A stretch of DNA of 52,802 nucleotides, taken from positions 1-52,802 of the forward strand of contig CAJXKP010000018.1 of NCBI GenBank assembly GCA_913055565.1, written 5' to 3'. Both the position numbers and the translations under genes were made by a program. Positions 35,182 through 42,038 of this stretch are shown here, one piece after another (the first letter of the stretch is position 1; each line of letters opens with the position of its first letter). The notes beneath the pieces are model-generated. The model was not told the DNA's origin. It ran no database searches and saw nothing but the letters and a program-made list of their open reading frames with translations. The stretch comes from an uncultured Ectothiorhodospiraceae bacterium. Its GTDB lineage: Bacteria > Pseudomonadota > Gammaproteobacteria > Nitrococcales > Nitrococcaceae.

Positions 35182-35245
35182 TCGTGTCGTTGGCGCCTAG
35201 GCAGCCGCGCACGGGCCAAGTACCCAGCTACTACGAGCCATCGTT

Positions 35246-35716
35246 ATGATCCAATTCGCCCTCCCCCTCGCCCTGCACGCACTGGCCGCCGCCCTGTGGA
35301 TCGGTGGCATGGCGTTCGCCTACTGCTTTCTGCGACCCGCTGCGGGCACGGAGCTCGACCCACCTCAGCGCCTGGCGCTATGGCGCGGCGTCTTCGCCCG
35401 CTTCTTCCCCACCGTCTGGGTCGCCGTCGTCATCCTGACCATCAGCGGCTATGTGATGGTGTTTACACGGTTTGCCGGATTCGCATCAGCGGCCGCCTAT
35501 ATCCATGCCATGCACGCCCTTGGGTTAGCCATGGTGGCGATCTTCGCCCATGCCTTCTTTGCCCCATGGCGCCGATTTCGCAGCGCCGTCAACAGCGGCG
35601 ATCACCAGCGAGCCGCCGCTGACCTCACTCGGATACGGCGGCTCGTTGCGATCAATCTCGGCCTAGGCATCGTGATCATCGTCGTGGGTGCCTCCGGGCG
35701 CCTCTGGCCGATCTAG
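35246..35716 (+). CDS. CopD-family membrane protein
   Basis: A 156-residue four-span membrane protein of the CopD-like group. Landmarks: LHALAAALWIGGMAFAYCFL at the start, FFPTVWVAVVILTISGY, and IHAMHALGLAMVAIFAHAFF with conserved histidines. The His residues on the first and third spans are family features and may bind metal or haem. Related proteins are annotated as copper resistance or haem-membrane protein, but function is unknown. It converges on the next small membrane gene. Confidence 0.85.
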   Translation: MIQFALPLALHALAAALWIGGMAFAYCFLRPAAGTELDPPQRLALWRGVFARFFPTVWVAVVILTISGYVMVFTRFAGFASAAAYIHAMHALGLAMVAIFAHAFFAPWRRFRSAVNSGDHQRAAADLTRIRRLVAINLGLGIVIIVVGASGRLWPI

Positions 35717-35748
35717 CGAAGCGCCGCAGCGACGACTACCGGGGCGGG

Positions 35749-36156
35749 TCACTCCGAACCGATGGCATGCCGCCCCAGGGGCAGCAGACCGCCCGCGAAA
35801 ACGATAACCGCTAGGATCCAGCCAACGTGAAAGGGCAGACCGGGACCGGTGAACAGGTCGGCCAGGAGCCAGATCCCGCCCGCCACGAGGGCAATACCCG
35901 CCGGGAAGTAACCGAGCCACAGCAGGACCGGGCGCTCGGAGACCGCCTGCAAACCGGCCTGGCGACTCAGCGTCCACAGCACGAGTGCCGCGAAGGCACA
36001 GACCAGGGCCAGCGTATAGCCCCGCGCCAGCCCCTGGACCGCCGCCCAGGATTCGGTCTGCAGGCCACCCGTCATGGTTACCAGGAGCAGAAAAAGCGAC
36101 GTCCCGCCAGTAGCGATACCGAGCTTGGTGCCCGGCAGGTCCCGGGGAATCGACAT
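35749..36156 (-). CDS. small four-span membrane protein, unrecognised
   Basis: A 135-residue protein with four predicted membrane spans (for example LGIATGGTSLFLLLVTMTG, YTLALVCAFAALVLW and WILAVIVFAGGLLP). AAAGGAGA lies five bases before the ATG, a strong ribosome site, so it is very likely real. I do not recognise a family; the location facing the CopD gene is the only context. Confidence 0.75.
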   Translation of the reverse strand: MSIPRDLPGTKLGIATGGTSLFLLLVTMTGGLQTESWAAVQGLARGYTLALVCAFAALVLWTLSRQAGLQAVSERPVLLWLGYFPAGIALVAGGIWLLADLFTGPGLPFHVGWILAVIVFAGGLLPLGRHAIGSE

Positions 36157-36405
36157 AGGGGTCTCCTTTATGGTGTTGGATTGATTGGGTGTGATTCTCG
36201 CGCATGCCGATTCAGCGGCCGGCTGAACCAGGACACAGCCTGCAACAACGACGCCCGCGCGGCAACGCGATTAGGCCGTGCTCGCCGCATGAGCCCGCTA
36301 GCGACGGCACCATACACCTAGCCACAGCGTGCCTTGGAGGGCCCCTGCGCACGGCGCTGATGGTGCGGTATCCTGCACTAGTCTAGAACGCATTAGGAAA
36401 ACGGC

Positions 36406-36792
36406 ATGCAAGCATTCAGCTCTCAGAACGTGTTCGGTACCACCCTCGAGACCTGCGGCACCGACCCAGTCACCGGTTTCTTCCGCGATGGCTGCTGTAA
36501 CACCGGCCATGATGACCGCGGCATCCATACCGTCTGTGCCCGGGTCACGCGCGAGTTCCTTGAGTATTCCGCGGCGCAAGGCAATGACCTCACGACCGGC
36601 AACTCGGCCATGGGATTTCGAGGCCTAAGCCCGGGCGACACCTGGTGTCTCTGTGCCGGGCGCTGGCTCGAGGCCCACAAGGCGGGCGTCGCGCCCGGTA
36701 TCTTCCTGGGTGCCACGCACGAGGAAACCCTCGCTGTTATTCCCCTCGAGGTGCTACAGGAATACGCCCTGGATCATTCCACCCACTCCTAG
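36406..36792 (+). CDS. DUF2237 family protein
   Basis: A 128-residue small cysteine-containing protein. The family motifs FYRDGCCNTG (here FFRDGCCNTGHDDRG), HTVCA, RGNDL (here QGNDLTTG), PGDTWCLCAGRW and GVAPGIFLGATHEETL are all recognisable. DUF2237 proteins resemble small oxidoreductase-like domains but have no firm function. AGGA lies upstream of ATG 36406. No neighbour explains it. Confidence 0.93.
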   Translation: MQAFSSQNVFGTTLETCGTDPVTGFFRDGCCNTGHDDRGIHTVCARVTREFLEYSAAQGNDLTTGNSAMGFRGLSPGDTWCLCAGRWLEAHKAGVAPGIFLGATHEETLAVIPLEVLQEYALDHSTHS

Positions 36793-36974
36793 GGCGATGC
36801 TGAATAGCCCCCATAGACCGTGGCGCGCCGGGCGGCTAGGCGCGCACAGGCGACGTCGCCAATCTTGGCTGTACAACACAGCGCGGTCCTCCGGGCTGCG
36901 CCTGTGGGCGTGCTGAGCCGCTAGCGGCATGGAGCCAAGCGCTGGCATGACAGCCGACATCCTTGGTGGTAATC

Positions 36975-36989
36975 TGAGAATGATTCTTA
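36975..36989 (+). promoter_or_regulatory. Fur/Zur-like inverted repeat upstream of DUF6746 gene
   Basis: TGAGAATgATTCTTA is a 7-1-7 inverted repeat with one mismatch, and matches the Fur-type core TGATAATnATTATCA at 11 of 14 arm positions by my count. It lies 24 bases before the start of a His-rich exported protein. This is where a metal-dependent repressor would act. Other Fur-family proteins (Zur, Mur) use similar sites, so the metal is open. Confidence 0.5.
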
Positions 36990-37012
36990 CCGCAACAATG
37001 AGACCGGGAAAC

Positions 37013-37432
37013 ATGCGTAGTATTCAGATCGCGACGCTCCTACTAGCCGGACTACTAGCCGGCACCGCGGCCGCCGACGACGACGGCGACCATGGCGGCA
37101 AAGACGGCCATGGCCACGAGCATGAGGACCGCGCCGAGCACTTCGAGGGCAAGCCCGCGAATAACCTCGACCAGGCACTCACCAACTTCCGCGAGGCCAA
37201 TAGCAAGCTCACGGAGCTCCTCGCCAAGGATGAGCTCTCCGGCGCCGACATGGCCCAGGTGCACAAGCTCAGCTACACCATCGAGAACGCCATGGCGCGC
37301 CTGCAGAAAGAGATGGATCAGATGGCCTCCGACCTGGAGTGGGTCCATAAGGCCTCGGAGCGCATGGATCACAAGACGGTCCGCGCGAAGGGTAAGAACT
37401 ACCTAGACGCCGCTAACAAGCTCGCCGACTAG
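37013..37432 (+). CDS. DUF6746 family exported protein, His-rich
   Basis: A 139-residue periplasmic protein: signal peptide 1-22 (ending GLLAGTAAADDD), then a His/Asp-rich segment (DGDHGGKDGHGHEHEDRAEH) and a helical domain of DUF6746 (ANNLDQALTNFREANSKL, VHKLSYTIENAMARLQKE, MDHKTVRAKGKNYLDAANK). The His segment could bind a divalent metal. An upstream 15-bp site resembles a Fur/Zur box. The DUF6746 family is of unknown function. An in-frame start at 36929 would cross that site and is unlikely. Confidence 0.85.
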   Translation: MRSIQIATLLLAGLLAGTAAADDDGDHGGKDGHGHEHEDRAEHFEGKPANNLDQALTNFREANSKLTELLAKDELSGADMAQVHKLSYTIENAMARLQKEMDQMASDLEWVHKASERMDHKTVRAKGKNYLDAANKLAD

Positions 37433-37447
37433 CAGTCACCGCACGGG

Positions 37448-37478
37448 GCCGAGTGGCCGTCATCGCCGGTCACTCGGC
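37448..37478. terminator. convergent hairpin after DUF6746 and tenA
   Basis: An 8-bp stem, GCCGAGTG (37448-37455) with CACTCGGC (37471-37478), and a 15-base loop lies between the two convergent genes, partly inside the tenA end. No T-run follows, so termination on either strand is only suggested. Confidence 0.35.
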
Positions 37479-38186
37479 GAGATCAAGCCCCATCTGCCAG
37501 AACGACGCCTCGAGACGTACCGCGCGCTCGAAGATACAAACAAGCTGCTCCCAACGCGGTGAATCAGCCGGCTGATCACCGATTCGAGCCCGCGTCACAC
37601 GCTCGATCTGTTCAACCGCACCGCGACTTACGCGTTGGAACTCTTCCCCGCCGTAGAGCTCAATCCAGTCACGATAGGGATTATCAGCGAGCCGAGTCGC
37701 CGGATCGGCCATCAGGGCAGCCCCGATGGCACCGTAGCCGCAAGAACACGGTGCCAGTGCCACCAGTAGGTCAAGCAGGTCACCGCTCATACCAACGTCC
37801 AGGACATAGCGCGTGTAGCTGGTCGTGGCCGTGGCCTCCTGCGCCGCCAGCATATCCGACTCCGAGATACCCCAGCGTTGACAGTACTCGACGTGGAGTC
37901 CCATCTCCGTATTCAGCAACGCATGAACGGCTGACGCTGCTTCGCGCATGTCGTCGAGGCTTGTGCTTTTATACACAGCCAGCGCATAGGCCCGAGTAAA
38001 CTGGACCAAGAACTGATAATCCTGGATCAGGAAATGGCGAAAACAGGCCTGGGGGAGCGAGCCGTTGGCGATCTGCTGGACGAACGCATGCTCGGTATAG
38101 CTCTGCCACGCCGGGGCACAGCGTTGTACCAGCTGACCAACCACACTGGCGTTCGAGATAGGACCTTGATCAGTCGCCATTGCCAT
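37470..38186 (-). CDS. tenA: TenA-family thiaminase II
   Basis: A 238-residue TenA/THI-4 protein that hydrolyses aminopyrimidine in thiamin salvage. Landmarks: HAFVQQIANGSLPQACFRHF, LIQDYQFLVQFTRAYALAV, catalytic Cys in ALAPCSCGYG, and a C-terminal RLEASFWQMGLD with the conserved Glu. No thiamin genes and no TPP riboswitch are seen nearby, so this is a stand-alone salvage gene. ATG 38186 or 38180 is the start. Confidence 0.92.
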   Translation of the reverse strand: MAMATDQGPISNASVVGQLVQRCAPAWQSYTEHAFVQQIANGSLPQACFRHFLIQDYQFLVQFTRAYALAVYKSTSLDDMREAASAVHALLNTEMGLHVEYCQRWGISESDMLAAQEATATTSYTRYVLDVGMSGDLLDLLVALAPCSCGYGAIGAALMADPATRLADNPYRDWIELYGGEEFQRVSRGAVEQIERVTRARIGDQPADSPRWEQLVCIFERAVRLEASFWQMGLDLAE

Positions 38187-38337
38187 TACGCCGGTTGAGC
38201 GTCATCGCCACACCTGCCCCAGCGTAACCCCGACGCGGCCGCTAGCCAATCTGGCGCGAGCCTTGCGACCATGCCCGACGAGACATCGCCGGCTTCGCGG
38301 CGTCGATTGAAAGGCGTGTTAACCCTTCATAGGTAAG

Positions 38338-38429
<92 letters not shown>

Positions 38430-38497
38430 GCGCCTATCCGGCCTCATTCCGGAGACCGGCTGACCGCTCGCTAGACTAAACGACGTACGGCGTACGA

Positions 38498-38842
38498 TCA
38501 ATCGCCTTGATCATCCGGCCCGCCCTGCCCCGGCCCGAGGAATGGCGACCGAAAGGGCGTAACATTACCCTCGCCATCCGAGATATGGGCCGTTCCCTGC
38601 CTCTCGACCTCATCGATTCGCACCACCGAGTGCATCGGGATGTAGGTCCGCTCGACTCCCTTGAATTCGCTCTTGAGTTTCTCCTCAGTGGGATCCACCA
38701 CGAGCTGGGACTTCTCGTCGAAGGTCAGTGCCTCCACTTCGATAAAGCCGAGCAAGCCACCGTCATTCACGCTCTGAGCGTAGAGCTCGTAGACCTTATC
38801 CTGATTGTGGAAGATTACCCGGTAGAGGCTATCGCCGCTCAT
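38498..38842 (-). CDS. DUF1820 family protein
   Basis: A 114-residue protein closely matching DUF1820, a gammaproteobacterial family. Motifs: YRVIFHNQDKVYELYAQ, GFIEVEALTFDEKS, VVDPTEEKLKSEFKGVERTY and IPMHSVVRIDEVE. Small beta-rich protein of unknown function, frequently near ribosome or tRNA genes. It sits just upstream of tRNA-Ser on the same strand. Confidence 0.93.
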   Translation of the reverse strand: MSGDSLYRVIFHNQDKVYELYAQSVNDGGLLGFIEVEALTFDEKSQLVVDPTEEKLKSEFKGVERTYIPMHSVVRIDEVERQGTAHISDGEGNVTPFRSPFLGPGQGGPDDQGD

Positions 38843-38908
38843 CTATTACCCGCTGCCCGCCGCCATTCCAATCGCAACAGATTAGCACATTGCCCCGGCC
38901 AACCAGGC

Positions 38909-39319
38909 TCAGCCTTGAACAGTGACTACCACCTGGCGGCGGTAAGCCTGGTAGCGATGCTCCCACAGGAAGACCCCCTGCCACGTGCCGAGGCTGAGCC
39001 GACCATCCGTGACCGGCAGGGTCAGCGATGTATTCGTAAAGACGCTGCGCACGTGCGCCGCCATATCGTCGGGCCCCTCGTCGTCGTGCTCGAACAGCCG
39101 ATCACCATCGGCGACCCAGCGCTCGGTGAAACGCTCTAGATCACGGCGAACCGCCGGGTCGGCGTTCTCGCAGATAATGAGCGAGGCACTGGTATGCCGA
39201 ATAAAGACATGGGCCAGGCCCACACCAATCCCGGCCTCCGCAACGACCTCCCCGATCCGCCGCGTAATAGCCACGGTTCCTCGGCCCTGGTTATCGATTG
39301 TCAGCATCCGCTGGTGCAT
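38909..39319 (-). CDS. yjbQ: YjbQ (UPF0047) family protein
   Basis: A 136-residue protein of the YjbQ family, which has weak thiamin-phosphate synthase activity in vitro. Motifs: IGVGLAHVFIRHTSASLIICEN, DDEGPDDMAAH, LTLPVTDGRLSLGTWQGVFL and EHRYQAYRRQVV. ATG 39319 aligns with the E. coli start and follows AGGGA; a frame to 39346 adds nine residues. TenA, also thiamin-linked, lies 0.7 kb away on the same strand but is separated by tRNA-Ser and another gene. Confidence 0.93.
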   Translation of the reverse strand: MHQRMLTIDNQGRGTVAITRRIGEVVAEAGIGVGLAHVFIRHTSASLIICENADPAVRRDLERFTERWVADGDRLFEHDDEGPDDMAAHVRSVFTNTSLTLPVTDGRLSLGTWQGVFLWEHRYQAYRRQVVVTVQG

Positions 39320-39442
39320 GGGGTTGATTCCCTGTTGTTGATCCATAGATGCCGAGCGGCCCCGGTGTGACGTACGCTAGGGCCACTTTCGAACTATCGC
39401 CAGCATAACAAGCCCGTAGCCGACGACGCGTAGGAGGCCAAG

Positions 39443-39886
39443 ATGCACGGATGGGAGGGACGTCCCTTCGACGAGGTAGCCGAGCTAACCATGAAGCGCG
39501 ACCCGCGTCTCTACCCGGTGTGCTGCGTCACCGGTAACGACGCGCAGGAATACATCCAATGGTTTCGCAACGTCACCGAGACCTCCCATTACCTCTCGCG
39601 CATGGAACCGCAGCGCTGGGGCTATCGCCTGGCCGATCTCATCCAGCACAAGACCGAGCTCCAGAGCGTGCTAACGCGGGTGGACGTCAAAGGCTTCCAG
39701 GAGGATCTACGCCAGGCGTTCAATGAGGTGACCGAGCCCACCTACCGCATCGTCTGGTGGGGCGCGTTCGACACCTTCCGGGGAGCTGCTGACGGCCCAC
39801 CCGCCCGGCTGCGCGCCGAACTCGGCGACCCGCCCGATCTGGAATCGTTGGTGGCGGCCCTGCGCGAACGCGCCGAAAAGCTCTAA
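39443..39886 (+). CDS. conserved-looking protein of unknown function (147 aa)
   Basis: A 147-residue, mildly acidic cytoplasmic protein with no signal or membrane span. AGGAGG lies five to six bases before the ATG, so the gene is likely real. Visible features: CCVTGNDAQEYIQWFRNVT, a run of helical segments rich in Trp, and a C-terminal helix (DLESLVAALRERAEKL). I do not recognise a family. It converges with the PiuC gene. Confidence 0.8.
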   Translation: MHGWEGRPFDEVAELTMKRDPRLYPVCCVTGNDAQEYIQWFRNVTETSHYLSRMEPQRWGYRLADLIQHKTELQSVLTRVDVKGFQEDLRQAFNEVTEPTYRIVWWGAFDTFRGAADGPPARLRAELGDPPDLESLVAALRERAEKL

Positions 39887-39953
39887 TGATCTCGACATGC
39901 CGGGCGCGCGACGCTTGCCCCAACCCTTGCTCCTTGAAGCTTGTAACTTGCGA

Positions 39954-40628
39954 CTAAACTTCCGCCCACATGCGCAGTAGATTAGCGACGCTCTTGGAGA
40001 TGGCGTCGAAGTCCTCGGTCTTGCCCTGCTCGCTAAAGATGCGGCGCCGGCTGGTATCGAGATCGAAGAGCACCTCGCGCTGCGCGGGGTCGCGCACCTG
40101 GGACTGACACCAGCCCACGGCCGCCAACCGCTCGCCATGGCTGACCGGCGCCACCCGATGGAGCGTTGAGGCTGGGTACACCACCATCGAGCCCGCCGGC
40201 AGCTTGTAATGCTGCTCGCCGGCCGTCGTGTCGGTGATCAGTTCACCTCCGGCGTAGCTATCGGCCTCCGAGAGGAACAGGGTGAAGGCGATATCCGTGC
40301 GCATGGCCTCCGCACCCTGCCCCATGACAGCGTCATCGACATGGCTGCCATAATCCATACCCGGCTCGTAGCGACTGAACAGCACCGGCTTAACCCGCTT
40401 GGGCCGCGCCGCCATCTGGAACAACGAACTCGCCGCGATCGCCTGATCGACCTCATCACGGATCGTCTGCACGGCGCGCTCACGGCCATCGGCCTGCGTG
40501 TTGCGCTTGACCGTGCGTGCATGCCAGCCCGCCGTGTCACGACCGTCGCGGAACGCGCTCGTCTGCAGCGTCTCGCGAACCCTCGCCAAGGCCTGTGCCG
40601 ACAACACATCGCCGATACAAAGGATCAT
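39954..40628 (-). CDS. PiuC/YbiX-type Fe(II)/2-oxoglutarate dioxygenase
   Basis: A 224-residue dioxygenase of the PKHD/PiuC type. Metal ligands: HVDDAVMG (first His and Asp near the middle, H-x-D) and the distal His in PASTLHRVAPVSHGERLAAVGW. PiuC proteins accompany siderophore receptor genes under Fur control in many bacteria. ATG 40628 follows GGGGAGGG. Here the divergent neighbour is a secreted protein with a Glu-Gly-Gly repeat instead of a TonB receptor. Identification is firm; the role in iron uptake is inferred from the family. Confidence 0.93.
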   Translation of the reverse strand: MILCIGDVLSAQALARVRETLQTSAFRDGRDTAGWHARTVKRNTQADGRERAVQTIRDEVDQAIAASSLFQMAARPKRVKPVLFSRYEPGMDYGSHVDDAVMGQGAEAMRTDIAFTLFLSEADSYAGGELITDTTAGEQHYKLPAGSMVVYPASTLHRVAPVSHGERLAAVGWCQSQVRDPAQREVLFDLDTSRRRIFSEQGKTEDFDAISKSVANLLRMWAEV

Positions 40629-40643
40629 GCCTGCCCTCCCCAA

Positions 40644-40768
40644 AGCTGTTATGGCAACAAGTCTACGGCAACATCCTATTAATGCGAACCACTTGCAATA
40701 CTAGCGCCCTGTCGGCAGAGTTACAGCTAGCGACATAACCCGATACGCGACGGAGAGAGCGAACGATC
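40644..40768. promoter_or_regulatory. divergent intergenic region, possible iron-box
   Basis: A 125-base region between PiuC and the Glu-Gly-Gly protein. The segment near 40681-40705 (ATGCGAACCACTTGCAA) is a weak imperfect inverted repeat resembling Pseudomonas Fur boxes in having GCGAA and TTGC half-sites. The match is poor, so a shared iron-responsive promoter is a guess. Confidence 0.25.
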
Positions 40769-41797
40769 ATGGCGAACCGTACCAAACTCTGGCTCGGCGT
40801 CGGTGCTTGCGTCCTCGTGGGCACCACAGGCGCCGCGGCCGACGAAAGCACGGCAACCGAATCCTCGACGAATGAGTCCATCACGGTGCTTGCGAGCGCC
40901 GAAGGTGGCGAAGGCGGAGAAGGCAGTGAGGGCGGTGAGTCGGCGGCCCACGACGAAGGCGGCGAGACCAGCGACACAACCGGCATCCCCAAGCCCGTGC
41001 AAAACGCCTTTGCCGGTGGTGGTGAAGGTGGTGAAGGTGGTGAAGGTGGTGAAGGTGGTGAAGGTGGTGAAGGTGGCGAAGGCGGCGAGGGAGGCGAAGG
41101 TGGTGAGGCCGGCGCCTCGCTGAACTACGGCACAGCCTACGCAACACTGCTGCTCATGCGGGGCGAGCTGCGCATTACCGCCGAGCTCTACACCCAGCAA
41201 CAGCCCGTTATGGCTGCTGCGCACCTGGACGACCCCTATAACCAGTATTTCCAGACCATCGCCCCGGCGCTAACCAACGCCGAGCGGGACACCCTGGCCA
41301 AGCACCTCAGCGCCATGGCCGAGCTCAACGACGGCGTCCCCGTTCCGCAGGCCGACGGCGAGCCGATGCCGACCAGCAACGCCCCAAGCTGGCAGGCGGG
41401 ACGCCCGCATCACGAGGCAGCACTCGCTGCCATCGATGACGCCATGAGCCGCCTTGGCGGGCCGGAAGTAGAACCCGCCTTCGTGCGCAACGCCGTGCTC
41501 GGCGTACTCCGCACCGCTGCCAGCGACTACGACCGGGCTATTGAGGATGGACGCGTAGTCGATCTCCAGGCCTATCAGGATGGCCAGGGGATGGTGTTCG
41601 AGGCGCGGCGGACCATGGTCGACGCCCGCGAGGCCTTCGAGGCAGCGGAGCCGGGCCTCTACACCAAGGCCATGGGCGAAATCGAGACGCTGATGGAGGC
41701 CTGGCACGGCATGCCAGAGCCCCACCGGCCGCTGATGAGCCAATCCAAACTCGACAGCGGCATCACGGAGTTCGAGTTCGTGACGAGCGGCCTCTAG
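40769..41797 (+). CDS. secreted protein with (Glu-Gly-Gly) repeat
   Basis: A 342-residue exported protein: signal peptide 1 to about 25 (GVGACVLVGTTGAAADES), acidic linker with a first EGGEGGEGSEGGE cluster, then about 84-113 a run of ten GGE units encoded by a 9-bp tandem repeat (41018-41107). The C-terminal 220 residues are helical (LLLMRGELRITAELYTQQQ, HLDDPYNQYFQTIAPAL, and later GRPHHEAALAAIDDAMSRLG). The spacing E-x-x-E is that of Fe(III)-binding ExxE sites. A related class of (EGG)n proteins exists near iron-uptake genes in other proteobacteria, as I recall it. No function is known. Confidence 0.8.
   Translation: MANRTKLWLGVGACVLVGTTGAAADESTATESSTNESITVLASAEGGEGGEGSEGGESAAHDEGGETSDTTGIPKPVQNAFAGGGEGGEGGEGGEGGEGGEGGEGGEGGEGGEAGASLNYGTAYATLLLMRGELRITAELYTQQQPVMAAAHLDDPYNQYFQTIAPALTNAERDTLAKHLSAMAELNDGVPVPQADGEPMPTSNAPSWQAGRPHHEAALAAIDDAMSRLGGPEVEPAFVRNAVLGVLRTAASDYDRAIEDGRVVDLQAYQDGQGMVFEARRTMVDAREAFEAAEPGLYTKAMGEIETLMEAWHGMPEPHRPLMSQSKLDSGITEFEFVTSGL
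41018..41107. repeat. 9-bp tandem repeat, ten copies, in-frame
   Basis: Ten head-to-tail copies of GGTGGTGAA. The first six are exact, the last four carry synonymous third-base changes (for example GGTGGCGAA, GGAGGCGAA). Slippage would change repeat number without breaking the frame. Confidence 0.95.
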
Positions 41798-41799
41798 GG

Positions 41800-41820
41800 A
41801 AACCTGCTTAAAGCGGGTTT
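41800..41820 (+). terminator. hairpin after Glu-Gly-Gly protein gene
   Basis: AAACCTGC and GCGGGTTT form an 8-bp stem with one G-T pair and the loop TTAAA, ending 23 bases past the stop. No T-run follows, so it is a weak terminator candidate. Confidence 0.4.
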
Positions 41821-41870
41821 CGCCCCAACGTGTGTCGGGCGGGGGCGTGGGGCGTCGCGATCCGGCGCAC

Positions 41871-41905
41871 GAAACAAAAAGGGCCGGGTCCAAACGACCC
41901 GGCCC
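41871..41905 (-). terminator. intrinsic terminator of tRNA-Ala
   Basis: A perfect 10-bp GC-rich stem, GGGCCGGGTC with GACCCGGCCC, and a 5-base loop. On the minus strand it is followed by TTTTTGTTTC, the required U-tract. It sits 14 bases beyond the tRNA-Ala 3' end. Confidence 0.85.
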
Positions 41906-41918
41906 TTCTACGATCGAG

Positions 41919-41994
41919 TGGTGGAGCCAGGGGGACTTGAACCCCCGACCTCCTGAATGCCATTCAGGCGCTCTCCCAGCTGAGCTATGGCCCC
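41919..41994 (-). tRNA. tRNA-Ala (anticodon GGC)
   Basis: A 76-base tRNA with encoded CCA. On the minus strand it starts GGGGCCATAGCTCAGCTGGG, has anticodon loop TGGCATT in the stem CTGAA/TTCAG, T loop GTTCAAGT, and acceptor TGGCTCC plus A and CCA. The anticodon GGC reads GCC and GCU codons. Confidence 0.97.
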
Positions 41995-42038
41995 ACTGAT
42001 CCGACAGCTGCGCATTCTAGGTGGCGGCCCCCGAGGCG

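Noticed and set aside
37470..38186. TPP riboswitch upstream of tenA
   Set aside because: I looked for the conserved CUGAGA and thi-box elements in the region to tRNA-Ser and found none.
41018..41107. Possible CRISPR-like array
   Set aside because: The repeat is contiguous 9-mers without spacers and encodes protein.
40881..41147. His/Leu/Arg-rich antisense frame opposite the Glu-Gly-Gly repeat
   Set aside because: It exists only because the 9-bp repeat is open in several frames; no ribosome site and the plus-strand gene has a signal peptide.
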